A DNA stretch of 64,000 nucleotides from an uncultured Pseudomonadota bacterium (GCA_903928445.1 CAIYRB010000198.1:62001-126000); one strand, 5' to 3'; positions 54,650 through 63,891 are shown, counted from the first letter of the stretch. Translations and numbers: made by a program. The notes: generated by a model from the letters alone, not told the origin.

Positions 54650-55381
54650 ATGCCCTGCAAGATGCATCGTAAACAGATACACCATGGCCTAAAGGTTTTG
54701 CTCTTCAGCCTCTGCCTCACCGGAGCCTTTGGGTGCTCCGATTTAGAAAGCGACGATGAAAACCTAGAGACGTCTGACAATTCGAACAAGGGCGACCTGG
54801 GTGGCGACGATGCCAAAGAGGGCAACGGCCAGGAAAATTATGTCGACACCGACGAAGGCAAGGGCGGCAAAGGCGGAGCCGATGTTAACAGTGCCACCGC
54901 AGACGGTGGCGATGGTGGCGGTAGCGGCAACCTGCTTGGCGAAGCAGGCGCCGGTAACATGCCTCCTGGTAACACTGCAGCAGGTGGAGCCGGCCCGCTC
55001 AATGCGGCACCACTGAACGCCGCGGCCGGGAATCTTGCGGCAGGTGCGCCGCCGGTAAACGTAGCCAAGGCCAGCGCCCCTGCTGCAGCAGCTCCACCCC
55101 CAGCTGCACCAAGCGACGCGCCGAGTGCAGCCACTGCAGCAGCCACCGGGCCGAGCAGCCCGACGACAGGCGGGCGGGTGCGCTACGTCAAAGACGGCGG
55201 AGTCCAAGCCGTCAGTGCTCCGAACGGGAGCCCCGTCGCGACCTTAGAGCAAGGCGAGCACCCCATCACCTGGGAGGAAAATGGCTGGCTGAAAATCACA
55301 ACAGGGATGTATGTGCCCGCTGATGGCATGTCCAATACCGGAGTACCAAGACCCCACACAGGTGGTGGCTGGGCCCATTAG
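54650..55381 (+). CDS. Low-complexity lipoprotein with C-terminal SH3-like domain
   Basis: A 243-residue predicted lipoprotein: the leader (KVLLFSLCLTGAFGC) ends in a lipobox Cys. Next come an acidic Asp/Glu/Asn segment, a Gly/Ala/Asn/Pro-rich stretch (about 60-180, for example AAPLNAAAGNLAAGAPPVN), and a C-terminal SH3-like fold (AVSAPNGSPVATLEQGEHP, then WLKITTGMYV). The body probably spans the periplasm as a flexible tether, with the SH3-like part binding peptidoglycan or a protein. GGAGG precedes the ATG. Its stop overlaps that of the next gene on the other strand. Confidence 0.65.
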   Translation: MPCKMHRKQIHHGLKVLLFSLCLTGAFGCSDLESDDENLETSDNSNKGDLGGDDAKEGNGQENYVDTDEGKGGKGGADVNSATADGGDGGGSGNLLGEAGAGNMPPGNTAAGGAGPLNAAPLNAAAGNLAAGAPPVNVAKASAPAAAAPPPAAPSDAPSAATAAATGPSSPTTGGRVRYVKDGGVQAVSAPNGSPVATLEQGEHPITWEENGWLKITTGMYVPADGMSNTGVPRPHTGGGWAH

Positions 55382-56091
55382 AATGCCATGCGAAACCCGA
55401 TATTCGTCGCCCACGAAGACTTCGCCTCTGCGGCGTTGTGATCGTCAAAACCCTTAGGCGGATCGTTTAGATAGGTTTGCTGCTTACGCGTGATCCCGAT
55501 ACCAAAGTGCGAGGTCAAACGCACGTCGACGCCAACGAACTCGTTGAATGTCCATGAGCTGCTGGCATCGAATACCTTGCCTGATGCGGTGCGCTGCCAT
55601 TTGCTATGACCGGGACCAACCCCGGCATAGGGAGTCACGATGGTCGGGTTCGCAGCCCGAATCACGAGATCAACCTCCGGACCATACTGCTGGCCGGAAC
55701 TATCGTGGTTGTCAAAGCGGTAGTAGTAGTAAGAGGTATCGATCCCGATAAACTTGTTAAAATAGTAACCAACGGTGATTTGGCCACTGATGTAGCCAGC
55801 CCCTGAACCCAGAGCTCCGGAAAACACCAAGGGCATCGCTTGAGCGCCAGCGTCTTCGCCACCCTCAGATGCAGCCTCCGAGTGGGGCACGGTGGTCTCC
55901 TCTTCCGCTGTGGCGGCCACCGGCTGCGGCTTGGCCTTTTTCTTCTTTTTCTTCTTCTTTGAGGCAGGACCGGCCTCACCTCCACCCTTGTCCTGGGCCT
56001 CGCCATCCTCACCCAAGAAGGTGTCGGCCCTGGCTAGAGGCGCCGCCAGCACGGCAAGTCCAAAGGTAGCCACCAGCAAAATAGACCGCAT
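55378..56091 (-). CDS. Outer-membrane protein with poly-lysine linker
   Basis: A 237-residue exported protein. A signal peptide (SILLVATFGLAVLAAPLARA) is followed by an acidic segment, a run of eight lysines (about residues 45-52), an acidic linker, and a C-terminal barrel-like domain (ITVGYYFNKFIGIDTSYYYY, TNIGFRMAF ending in Phe). The poly-Lys tract at about 55930-55962 is a run of AAG/AAA codons prone to slippage. The Lys run between acidic parts is unusual for an exported protein. It converges with the low-complexity lipoprotein gene, sharing stop bases. Confidence 0.68.
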   Translation of the reverse strand: MRSILLVATFGLAVLAAPLARADTFLGEDGEAQDKGGGEAGPASKKKKKKKKAKPQPVAATAEEETTVPHSEAASEGGEDAGAQAMPLVFSGALGSGAGYISGQITVGYYFNKFIGIDTSYYYYRFDNHDSSGQQYGPEVDLVIRAANPTIVTPYAGVGPGHSKWQRTASGKVFDASSSWTFNEFVGVDVRLTSHFGIGITRKQQTYLNDPPKGFDDHNAAEAKSSWATNIGFRMAF

Positions 56092-56123
56092 CGTTCCTCG
56101 CTTTGGCGTCGCGAGGCGGGGCC

Positions 56124-57110
56124 TTAAGATCCCGGTGCCGCGACGACCGTTTGATCGATCTGTCCGAAAATGCTTTGCCCCTGCGCGTCATGCATCACGA
56201 TGCGCACTCGGTCCCCAACCTGCATGAACGGAGTTGTTATGGTACCGGAATCAATCTTCTCAATCATTCGTTTTTCAGCTAGGCACGAGGACCCACGTGC
56301 CCGGTCGGCATTGGAAACGGTCCCGCTGCCCAAGATAGTGCCAGCAATAAACGCCCTGGTTTTACAGATATGCTGGATCAAATCGTGAAAGGAAAAGTGC
56401 ATCTCCGGTCCCGCCTCTGGATCGCCAAACAACTCTTCGTTGTAATCGGTGCGCAAAGGCAAATGCACGCGCCCCTCGTGCCAAGCCGCCCCTAACTCGT
56501 CGGGCGTCACGGCGACGGGCGAGAAGGCGGTGGCGGGCTTGGAGTTAAAGAAGCCAAAGCCCTTCTCGAGCTCAACCGGGATCAAGTTGCGTAGCGACAC
56601 ATCATTAGCCAGCAAGACCAAGCGAATATACCTCTCGGCTTGACCCTTCTTCGTGCCCTGCGGGGTATCGCCGAGGATCACGCAAACTTCGGATTCAAAA
56701 TCGAGCCCCCAAGCCGGGTCGGCCAACGGAATCGGCGCGGTTGGCGCGATGCAATAGCCGCTTCCACCCTGGTAAACCAGCGGATCCGTGCGCAACGTGG
56801 CCGGTGGCTCAGCGTTGCGGGCCCGGCGGACAAGAATCACGTGATTGATATAAGCAGAACCGTCGATCCACTCATAAGCACGGGGCAGTGGCGCCAAGGC
56901 CTGACCCTCGATAAATGGCCCAGCCACAAACTCGCCGCGCTGCAAAGCAGCATACCGGGCCTCTAATGCCGGCTTGACCTCATCCCAGCGGTCCAAAGCA
57001 GCCTGCAGGGTCGGAGCTATATCTCCAGCCTCCGCATAGGCCTTCAAATTGCGACTCACTATGACTAAACGGCCGTCGCGGCCGATACCGTGCAGGGTTG
57101 CCAGCTTCAT
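56124..57110 (-). CDS. Fumarylacetoacetate hydrolase family protein
   Basis: A 328-residue FAH-family enzyme. The core has GLDFESEVCVILGDTPQGTK with acidic metal ligands, YIRLVLLANDVSLRNLIPVE and FFNSKPATAFSPVAVTPDEL, then IAGTILGSGTVSN and RGSSCLAEKRMIEKIDSGTI. It resembles the FAA hydrolases of tyrosine breakdown, but isomerases and decarboxylases share this fold. No hmgA or maiA genes are adjacent. It is followed on the plus side by the OMP gene and lies downstream of rluB by 18 bases. Confidence 0.88.
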   Translation of the reverse strand: MKLATLHGIGRDGRLVIVSRNLKAYAEAGDIAPTLQAALDRWDEVKPALEARYAALQRGEFVAGPFIEGQALAPLPRAYEWIDGSAYINHVILVRRARNAEPPATLRTDPLVYQGGSGYCIAPTAPIPLADPAWGLDFESEVCVILGDTPQGTKKGQAERYIRLVLLANDVSLRNLIPVELEKGFGFFNSKPATAFSPVAVTPDELGAAWHEGRVHLPLRTDYNEELFGDPEAGPEMHFSFHDLIQHICKTRAFIAGTILGSGTVSNADRARGSSCLAEKRMIEKIDSGTITTPFMQVGDRVRIVMHDAQGQSIFGQIDQTVVAAPGS

Positions 57111-57128
57111 CGGGGCTCCATTGGTCGC

Positions 57129-57878
57129 TTATAGACCGGTGGCGTGCTTCAATGCTTTGATCTCGGCCGAGGTCAGTTGCCGGTAGTCGCCCGGCTCTAG
57201 ATCCTCAGGTAGCCGGACCTCTCCATAGGCGACACGTATCAACCGCACCACCTTGTGATTTAGGTGTTCGAATAGGCGTCTTACCAAGCGATTGCGGCCT
57301 TCAAAGACCGTGATGGCGTACCAGCTCCCACGCGATGCGCCAAGGTTTTTACCATGCGCATAGCGCACCTCGGCACGACCGCTTTTGCCATCCTCCAACT
57401 CAACGCCGTGAATAATCGCCTGCTCTTCTTCATGCGACAAGCGACCGATAATCAGCACGTGATACTGCCGCGGAATCTCAAAGCGGGGATGGGTTAGGCG
57501 GCTGGCTAGCTCGCCATCATTGGTCAGTAAGAGCAGACCTTCCGTTCGGTAATCGAGACGACCAACCGGCGACACCAAAAAGGGAACCTTGCTGATCTTG
57601 GGCAGGTCATAGATGGTCTGCCGCTGGAACTCATCGCTGCGCGCCGTCAACACTTCGTCTGGCTTGTTGAGGAGCCAATAGACGCGCGGGGGCACGCTGC
57701 TGCCAACAAGCTTGCCGTTGACGGTGACCTGATCTTGCTGTGGATCAATCTTACGACCCAGTTCGGTCACCACCTGACCATTCACGGCGATGCGACCTTC
57801 ACTGATCCAGGTCTCGGCTTCCCGCCGGGAGGCTATTCCCAGCTGTGACAGCCACTTCTGAATCCGCATTGGTTCCAT
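57129..57878 (-). CDS. rluB: Ribosomal large-subunit pseudouridine synthase (RluB type)
   Basis: A 249-residue RluB/RsuA-family enzyme. An S4 domain (IQKWLSQLGIASRREAETWI, VNGQVV) is followed by the catalytic core with PVGRLDYRTEGLLLLTNDGE containing the catalytic Asp, FEIPRQYHVLIIG and FEGRNRLVRRLFEHLNHKVV. The ATG at 57878 has GGGGAAGA just upstream. It overlaps the scpB end by 80 bases, an unusually long overlap that makes the last 26 codons of scpB dual-coding. scpA-scpB-rluB is a common bacterial order. Confidence 0.9.
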   Translation of the reverse strand: MEPMRIQKWLSQLGIASRREAETWISEGRIAVNGQVVTELGRKIDPQQDQVTVNGKLVGSSVPPRVYWLLNKPDEVLTARSDEFQRQTIYDLPKISKVPFLVSPVGRLDYRTEGLLLLTNDGELASRLTHPRFEIPRQYHVLIIGRLSHEEEQAIIHGVELEDGKSGRAEVRYAHGKNLGASRGSWYAITVFEGRNRLVRRLFEHLNHKVVRLIRVAYGEVRLPEDLEPGDYRQLTSAEIKALKHATGL

Positions 57879-58803
57879 GCTCTTCCCCGGGGTTGCCGGC
57901 AAGCTCTTCCTTGGCGACATCGCCTTCGGCGGTGAGCGCCCGATCGTCACCCTCATACTCGCCGCGTGTGCTGTCCGCAATATATTCTTCGACGTCGATC
58001 AACTCGTCTTCGCTGCCCTCGGCAAGGCGCGACATCGCACCCTGGACCATCTCGCGGGCTGGCTGAAACGCCTCCAGAGGAGGCAAGTCTTTGATACTAC
58101 TTAGATTAAATACCGTAAGAAACTGTTCAGCGGTACCAAATAGCATCGGCCGACCAACGATCTCTTTGCGTCCGACACACTTGATCAGCTCACGCTCCAA
58201 TAGGGTTTTGAAGATGCTGCCGGCGTCGACTCCGCGGATGAATTCAACCTCAGCACGGGTGACAGGCTGGCGGTAAGCAATGATCGACAAGGTTTCCAGG
58301 GCTGCTCGACTAATCGGACGGGGGCGCGAAGCAAACATCCGCTCCATGATGGCTCCAGCCGACTCCGCAGTTTGAAACTGGTAGCCAAGCCGCCGCAGGT
58401 AATGCAGGCGAAACCCCCCGTCTCGCTCCTGATAGTAACTGACTAGCTCATCTAGGCTGGCTTGGACTTGCGCTTCGGTAAGTCCTTCATCGCCGATGAT
58501 CGCGTGAATCTCGCTGGTTTTTAACGGCTTCTGGGCAGCAAAGACCACGGCTTCGACCTTGGCACTCAGAGGCATGGCCGCAGCGCGACGAGCCTTGGGT
58601 GGCGAGGCAACATCTCCCGCTAGCTCCTCATCCAGCTCCTCATAATGAGCGAACTCATCGGCAGCTGCTGCCGACATTTCAGGATCATCAGGCAGCTCGG
58701 CAGACGCCCCCTGCAACTCAGGCTGCGCGGTTTCAACCTCTGCCATCTTAGCCGCCTGATTCGCTGCGCCTTGCGGTAAGTCGTCATTATCAGATGTTGT
58801 CAT
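57799..58803 (-). CDS. scpB: Segregation and condensation protein B
   Basis: A 334-residue ScpB, the winged-helix subunit of SMC-ScpAB. The conserved core (about 75-240) has KVEAVVFAAQKPLKTSEIHA, RPISRAALETLSIIAYRQPV and TRAEVEFIRGVDAGSIFKTL, then VGRKEIVGRPMLFGT. Acidic extensions of about 70 residues precede and about 90 follow the core, longer than usual (about 200 residues in B. subtilis). Its start overlaps the scpA stop (ATGA). Confidence 0.93.
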   Translation of the reverse strand: MTTSDNDDLPQGAANQAAKMAEVETAQPELQGASAELPDDPEMSAAAADEFAHYEELDEELAGDVASPPKARRAAAMPLSAKVEAVVFAAQKPLKTSEIHAIIGDEGLTEAQVQASLDELVSYYQERDGGFRLHYLRRLGYQFQTAESAGAIMERMFASRPRPISRAALETLSIIAYRQPVTRAEVEFIRGVDAGSIFKTLLERELIKCVGRKEIVGRPMLFGTAEQFLTVFNLSSIKDLPPLEAFQPAREMVQGAMSRLAEGSEDELIDVEEYIADSTRGEYEGDDRALTAEGDVAKEELAGNPGEEHGTNADSEVAVTAGNSLPAGSRDLDQ

Positions 58804-59663
58804 GTTGAACCTTGCTCCGATGTAGGGGTCGCAGCTGCGGGTGGCGGGGTTACCACGACGACTTCCACATCATCGTGGACGGCAAATTGCGGTATGGCCG
58901 TATGCGCTAGCGGCAGCACAGACTCATCACAGTCCATACGATATAACCAAATTGGTCCCATCAAATCCTGTTGATAGACTTGCAGTCGCTTCATTTTTGC
59001 CAGCTCCAGCATCGCCATCACGTGGACCACCAATTCATCCCGTGATTGCAGTCGGTTATAGATGCCCTGAAAAAGGGCGAAACGAGCTTGGTCAATCTCT
59101 TTACCAAGCTTCTCAATGGTGTCCTCGACGGTGATCCGATGCAGCTTAGCCGTGTGCTTAGTTTTGCGCCTCTCGGATAAACCCCGAAGTAACTGCTCAT
59201 AAAGTACGACTAAAGTTGGAGCATCGCCACTAAGTGGTGCCTCGATATGCTCATACAGCGGCAGGAGCCTCTGCCACTCGTTGTTGGGCTGAATCTCAAC
59301 GCCCATCTGTGGCATTTGGCTAAAATGCTCGGCTGCGTTGCGAAACATCTCATACTGGAGCAGGCGCTCTTGCAGCGACCTGACCGGGTCTTCGTCGGCC
59401 GGACCATCATCGGCTGCCTGCTTCTCATCCGTTGGCAGCAGCATCCTCGCCTTGATTTCGATCAAGGTTGCCGCCATCTCGACAAACTCACCCGCCTGCT
59501 GCAGGTCTTCAAACTGCAACAGCCGGAGAAACTGCAGGTACTCCTGGGTCAACCGCAGGACATCAATGGCGAAAATGTCGATCTCGTGCACCCGTATCAG
59601 GTGCAGGAGGAGGTCGAGCGGCCCCTCAAACTGATTGGTTCGAACAAAGTACTCGGAACTCAT
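58800..59663 (-). CDS. scpA: Segregation and condensation protein A
   Basis: A 287-residue ScpA, the kleisin subunit that bridges Smc heads and carries ScpB. It has FEGPLDLLLHLIRVHEIDIF, LRLTQEYLQFL, GEFVEMAATLIEIKARMLLP and a C-terminal winged-helix part with VHVMAMLELAKMKRLQVYQQ. It is coupled to scpB by a 4-base overlap. The gap to the divergent LuxE-LuxC gene is only 29 bases. Confidence 0.94.
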   Translation of the reverse strand: MSSEYFVRTNQFEGPLDLLLHLIRVHEIDIFAIDVLRLTQEYLQFLRLLQFEDLQQAGEFVEMAATLIEIKARMLLPTDEKQAADDGPADEDPVRSLQERLLQYEMFRNAAEHFSQMPQMGVEIQPNNEWQRLLPLYEHIEAPLSGDAPTLVVLYEQLLRGLSERRKTKHTAKLHRITVEDTIEKLGKEIDQARFALFQGIYNRLQSRDELVVHVMAMLELAKMKRLQVYQQDLMGPIWLYRMDCDESVLPLAHTAIPQFAVHDDVEVVVVTPPPAAATPTSEQGST

Positions 59664-59692
59664 GCCTGCGCCTGGTAAGGGGGTACCGTCCG

Positions 59693-62020
59693 ATGCTGGA
59701 TCGCCACAGCGCCGAAAGGCGCCGACGAATTAGCTTAAAAATGGCCCATGTTTCGGACTTGATGTTATACCTTGCTTCTATATCTGCGGCCAAGTTCTTT
59801 GCCGACCATGACCTTCTAATCAATCCAAGTAATCAATTCGAGCCCATGGACCCCACCAAACCAAAGCCAAGCCATGCTTTTCCAAGCTCGCTGCCTATCA
59901 TAAGCCAGGGGCCGTGGTCAGGCCGTCGCTATTTGCCGCTTGAGTTTATGCGACGCCTCCAAGCTTGGCCCTTGTTTTGCGCCGGAGGTGAGGCGCGCCG
60001 CTTCCGTTCCAGTGGTACGACCGCCGCGGCAAGGTCAGTCTCCCGCTTTTCAAGCCATGGCCTCGCCGCATACAAGGCCCAAAGCGTCACCAGTTTCCTC
60101 GATATGCTTGCCCAAGTGTTGCCGCAGTCCGACTCAGAAAGCCCATTAGTACAAACCCATGGCATCAGTTTGGTCCCAACGGTCGAAGCCTGGCCCGAGA
60201 GCAGTCTAGCCCAGATGGTGGCATGGATCGGCGAAGTCCTGCCCTTAACCTACAGCGACGACAATGGTCTAGCCGCGGCGATCAATGGTCAAGGGAGTCA
60301 TAAGCCGATTTGGCTCTTCGCCACGGCCTTCCACCTCATTAATGCCATCGACGGTGGCCACGCCAAGCCATTGCCCGACGGCAGCGTCATCATTGAAACC
60401 GGAGGAACCAAGGGTAAATCCCGCGAGCTAAGTCGGACTGAATTATACCACGACCTAAGCACAGCCTTTGGCATTCCAGAAGCCTCGATCATTAGCGAAT
60501 ACGGCATGTGCGAGCTGGCCTGCCAAGCCTACGACTTCCTGCCTCAGGGCCAAGTATTACCCCTAGAGGAGCGCAGGTTCCGTTTTCCGGATTCGGTCAA
60601 ACTGGCTGTCATCACGGCACCTGGGTGCTCGGCCACGGTCGGCCGCGGGGCATTGATGGTCCATGATCCCTTCCGCTTAGATGCCCCATGGCCCGTGCGT
60701 ACCGAAGACCTCGCGGAGCTTGATGGGCAAACCTTTCGGCTCATTGGACGCGCTCCAACTCAGCCGCTTAAGGGATGCTCCTTACAAGCGGACGAGTTAT
60801 CCGCATTGCCTCAAGTGACAGTCTCTCAACCATCTTCTGGTCCTATGCGCCAATCCATAGTCACTCCTGATCCAGAACAGATCAAGCGACGAGCCGCGCC
60901 CTTGGCCATAGCCATGCAGACGTTTGCCTCCGGGCCGGATGCCAGACGCCTACTTCGGTTGGAACTGGGCTCCGACGCTGCCGCAGTCGCAGCCTTGCAG
61001 GACTTGCTTGAAGGACTGCCCTTGTCCTTACAGGACTGGGTGGACGCCGCCCAAGTGGCCACCCAGGGGGCGCCCGCACCTCGTCACTGGCTGTTTATTC
61101 TTCCTGCCAACCATTCCATGGTTGGACTTTACCCGCTCGCACTCGGATATCTCCTCGGCCTGCAAATCACCGTGCGTTTACCCCAAAGGTTCGCCGCAGC
61201 AGACCATTTGATTACGGCTTTCATTGCACTAATTCAGGCACTGCCGGGCGCAGCGGTGACCCTCGCAGCGCCTAGCCTGCGCCTCGGCGGCGGCTTGGCC
61301 GCAATTCCCTGTGACGCCCTACTAGCCTACGGCAGCGACGAGACGATGGCGCAGCTTCGCCTGCAAGCAGAGGCCCCACTCCAAGGGTTTGGCGGACGTG
61401 TCGGGATCAGTATGATCGCCAGCAGTGATCTGGCTGCAGGGGGGCCGCTGCTTGCAAGGGACCTACTCAGCCTTGGACAATCCGGCTGCATGGCAACGCG
61501 CTTAATCGTGATGATCGACGATCAAAACCGGGCGGCAACAGCCATAGCAGAACTCCTGGCAGCATGCTGCCAAGACTTTTGGGCTGCTCCCATTCCTTGG
61601 AGCGACCTCGTTGCCCTAGATTTCGAGGCCGTTCGGCTGGCAGAAAGCGGCGCTTTCATCATACCGCCGCGACACCCCGGAAGACCTTTGGTCGCGATGC
61701 ACCAAGTCCCAGCCGGGTTCGAACTTGACGACCAGCTCATCGAGAGCATGATCGCACGGACCCCATTCACAGTCACAATACTCTCATTAGCCCAAATGGA
61801 CGGGCAGACTGGCCTGATGCGCGTTGTCGACTATTTAAGTCGATGTCGATCGCTTGGAACAATCACGACCTCTCTAGCTGTGCGGCAAGGCTACAAACTG
61901 CCCCCCCTTCTCCAGAGCGGTTGTCAAATACTGGATCTTGGCACCGCCAACCGACCATTCTGGAGTGGATGTCATGAAAATAAGCCACTTTTTGTCGTTG
62001 AGTCCGCCAGGGTCCCATAG
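59693..62020 (+). CDS. LuxE-LuxC fusion: acyl-protein synthetase plus acyl-CoA reductase
   Basis: A 775-residue two-enzyme chain. Residues about 15-370 match LuxE: FRSSGTTAAARS (104-115), VIIETGGTKGKSRELSRTEL (233-252), SEYGMCELACQAYD (268-281) and RLIGRAPTQPLKGCSL, with the acyl-accepting Cys expected near GCSL. Residues about 395-775 match the LuxC acyl-CoA reductase family: ILPANHSMVGLYPLALGYLL and RDLLSLGQSGCMATRLIV, with the catalytic Cys in SGCMA. Together they should activate a fatty acid, transfer it to Cys and reduce it with NADPH to an aldehyde. luxA/luxB are absent, so it is not light-related. The ATG at 59693 follows AAGGGGGTA; the frame is open to 59468 inside scpA. Confidence 0.8.
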   Translation: MLDRHSAERRRRISLKMAHVSDLMLYLASISAAKFFADHDLLINPSNQFEPMDPTKPKPSHAFPSSLPIISQGPWSGRRYLPLEFMRRLQAWPLFCAGGEARRFRSSGTTAAARSVSRFSSHGLAAYKAQSVTSFLDMLAQVLPQSDSESPLVQTHGISLVPTVEAWPESSLAQMVAWIGEVLPLTYSDDNGLAAAINGQGSHKPIWLFATAFHLINAIDGGHAKPLPDGSVIIETGGTKGKSRELSRTELYHDLSTAFGIPEASIISEYGMCELACQAYDFLPQGQVLPLEERRFRFPDSVKLAVITAPGCSATVGRGALMVHDPFRLDAPWPVRTEDLAELDGQTFRLIGRAPTQPLKGCSLQADELSALPQVTVSQPSSGPMRQSIVTPDPEQIKRRAAPLAIAMQTFASGPDARRLLRLELGSDAAAVAALQDLLEGLPLSLQDWVDAAQVATQGAPAPRHWLFILPANHSMVGLYPLALGYLLGLQITVRLPQRFAAADHLITAFIALIQALPGAAVTLAAPSLRLGGGLAAIPCDALLAYGSDETMAQLRLQAEAPLQGFGGRVGISMIASSDLAAGGPLLARDLLSLGQSGCMATRLIVMIDDQNRAATAIAELLAACCQDFWAAPIPWSDLVALDFEAVRLAESGAFIIPPRHPGRPLVAMHQVPAGFELDDQLIESMIARTPFTVTILSLAQMDGQTGLMRVVDYLSRCRSLGTITTSLAVRQGYKLPPLLQSGCQILDLGTANRPFWSGCHENKPLFVVESARVP

Positions 62021-62155
62021 TCGCTTTTACGCCATTTTGCTCCATGCTATGATGACCAAAGCGACCATTACCAGCCGTATGTTTCCAGCGCATCGCCCAG
62101 CGCCGTAGCCCAAGTTCATAAACCATGCCCGGAGCTCACCGGAGCAAAGTCGAGG

Positions 62156-62737
62156 ATGATGCAGAACACCAACTTGGCCGTCTCGAGCGCACCGCTCACG
62201 GTCCCTGAACTTATCCGCATGGCTTATGACTGCTATTATCAGTTCCTGCCCTATTTTCGCGATCAACCCGAAGGGTCGATCAGCGGTAAGGTTGAGATCG
62301 AATTTACTCCGCGCATGCGGCAAAAACTTGGACTTGCCTACTTGTTTGAGCATCGAATCCGGCTCAACCAGACTTATTTCGCCAGTGAAGCGTCGCTCAT
62401 GCCGTACACCCTATTCCATGAAATGACTCACCTGTGGCTCTATGACTGCATGTTAGACCCCGGACACACTCGACGCTTTTACAAAAAGATGGCAGAATTC
62501 ACTGCTACAGGGTTTGCCATCGACCCAGATGTGCATGTCCATACCCGAATCGCTGCCGAAGGCAAATTCGTGTACAGCTGTCCCAACTGCAATAATCGCT
62601 GGTACCTTCGTGACCGCCTAGGATATGCCATTTATTGCGGTCACTGTTTTGACAAGGACGGTGTTGAGTACTTCGCCAAGCCGTTGCAGAGCGAACGGCC
62701 CACCCCTGACCTTAATACCAACGATACAGCAGCGTAG
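62156..62737 (+). CDS. SprT-like zinc metalloprotease-fold protein
   Basis: A 193-residue SprT-like protein. It has YTLFHEMTHLWLYDCMLDPG with the HExxH motif at 88-92 and His104 as third ligand, then a C-terminal zinc ribbon (CPNC at 142-145, CGHC at 161-164). SprT/Spartan proteins degrade DNA-protein crosslinks in eukaryotes; bacterial roles are less clear. There is a stop and a 41-base gap before the next gene on the same strand. Confidence 0.9.
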   Translation: MMQNTNLAVSSAPLTVPELIRMAYDCYYQFLPYFRDQPEGSISGKVEIEFTPRMRQKLGLAYLFEHRIRLNQTYFASEASLMPYTLFHEMTHLWLYDCMLDPGHTRRFYKKMAEFTATGFAIDPDVHVHTRIAAEGKFVYSCPNCNNRWYLRDRLGYAIYCGHCFDKDGVEYFAKPLQSERPTPDLNTNDTAA

Positions 62738-62778
62738 GTTCAGAGATTCGCAACCGGCCGCAACCACGAGGAATAGAG

Positions 62779-63891
62779 TTGAAGCTTCGGGTGACCTCTT
62801 ACAGCGGCGCGGCAACGGGCCTAGGCCGACTGCTGATGCTCGGTACTTTCGCCTGGCTGAGCGGACCGGCATTCGGGCAAATGAAACTTATCGAAAACGG
62901 CTTGGGACAAAGCTTTAGCCAATTGCCTTTTGTCTCGCCGACCAACTTCTCCGATTCGCTCATCGAGCAAGCGCGCCAGACTGGTGCTGTACGCGACTTT
63001 TGCCAACAGGTGAAAGTCCAGTATCAGCGCTACAAATGGCTTGAAAATCCCTGTGGCAACGTGAAATGGCGCGCTGATCTCCACACTCGGCTTGGTCGAC
63101 CGTTGATATACGCCGAATTCGGCACCGTGAGCACGGAAACCACCCTTCTTCTTGGCGGGGTTCACGCTGACGAACTCACGCCAATCAACCTGGCGTTTCG
63201 CTTTGCCCGTTATTTAGATGAGCATCCTGGGATCGCAGGTGCCCAGGCGCATGTGATCATCGCACCCTTGGTAAGTCCCGACGGTTTTCTACGCCAGCAT
63301 CCCACCCGAACAAACGCCAACGGTATCGACCTAAATCGCAACTTCTTCACCGCCGATTGGTACGACAAAGCGCAAAAGATTTGGCAGCAAAACCGTCGGC
63401 GCGTTCTCGCCCATTTCCCCGGTTATTTCCCGAATACCGAGATCGAAACCCTGTTTCAAATCGAGCTCATCGATCGCTATCGTCCCGACAAGATCCTCTC
63501 CATCCACGCTCCACTTGGCTTTCTCGACTACGATGGGCCTGGATCCGGTGTGCTTCGCCCTCTCACTTCAACTGAGGCCAAAGCCAAGCGACTGGTCAAA
63601 GCGATCTCTGAGAGCTCACAGAATTACAAAGTCGTCGACTACACCTTTTATCCCGGCTCACTCGGTAACTATGCCGGAAATGAACGGCATATACCCACAG
63701 TCACCCTTGAATTGCAAACCACCGACCCACGTAAATGCGAAGCCTATTGGCAGCAATTCGAACCAGGGATTAGCCAAACTATCCGCTATCCGTTTGTACG
63801 AACACCGGCTCTAGACCTGCCAAACGAAATCGACAACGCCACTCCATTTTCAACCCAATACCCGCAAAAAATTGGCAAGAAGACTATTTGA
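62779..63891 (+). CDS. Exported M14-family zinc carboxypeptidase
   Basis: A 370-residue exported protein with a signal peptide (GRLLMLGTFAWLSGPAFG) and an M14 carboxypeptidase domain. Zinc ligands are His129 and Glu132 (LLLGGVHADELTP) and His243 (ILSIHAPLGFLD). The substrate Arg region is NGIDLNRNFF (181-190), and the general base is Glu311 in PTVTLELQT. It resembles the MpaA/DUF2817-type murein-peptide peptidases, so cell-wall recycling or remodelling is likely. The start is TTG, with GAGGA eight bases upstream. Bases 63892-64000 hold no gene. Confidence 0.86.
   Translation: MKLRVTSYSGAATGLGRLLMLGTFAWLSGPAFGQMKLIENGLGQSFSQLPFVSPTNFSDSLIEQARQTGAVRDFCQQVKVQYQRYKWLENPCGNVKWRADLHTRLGRPLIYAEFGTVSTETTLLLGGVHADELTPINLAFRFARYLDEHPGIAGAQAHVIIAPLVSPDGFLRQHPTRTNANGIDLNRNFFTADWYDKAQKIWQQNRRRVLAHFPGYFPNTEIETLFQIELIDRYRPDKILSIHAPLGFLDYDGPGSGVLRPLTSTEAKAKRLVKAISESSQNYKVVDYTFYPGSLGNYAGNERHIPTVTLELQTTDPRKCEAYWQQFEPGISQTIRYPFVRTPALDLPNEIDNATPFSTQYPQKIGKKTI

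Noticed and set aside
59468-59692. Longer LuxE-LuxC start inside scpA
   Set aside because: The 75 extra residues are low-complexity and antisense to conserved scpA; the ATG at 59693 has a plausible ribosome-binding site.
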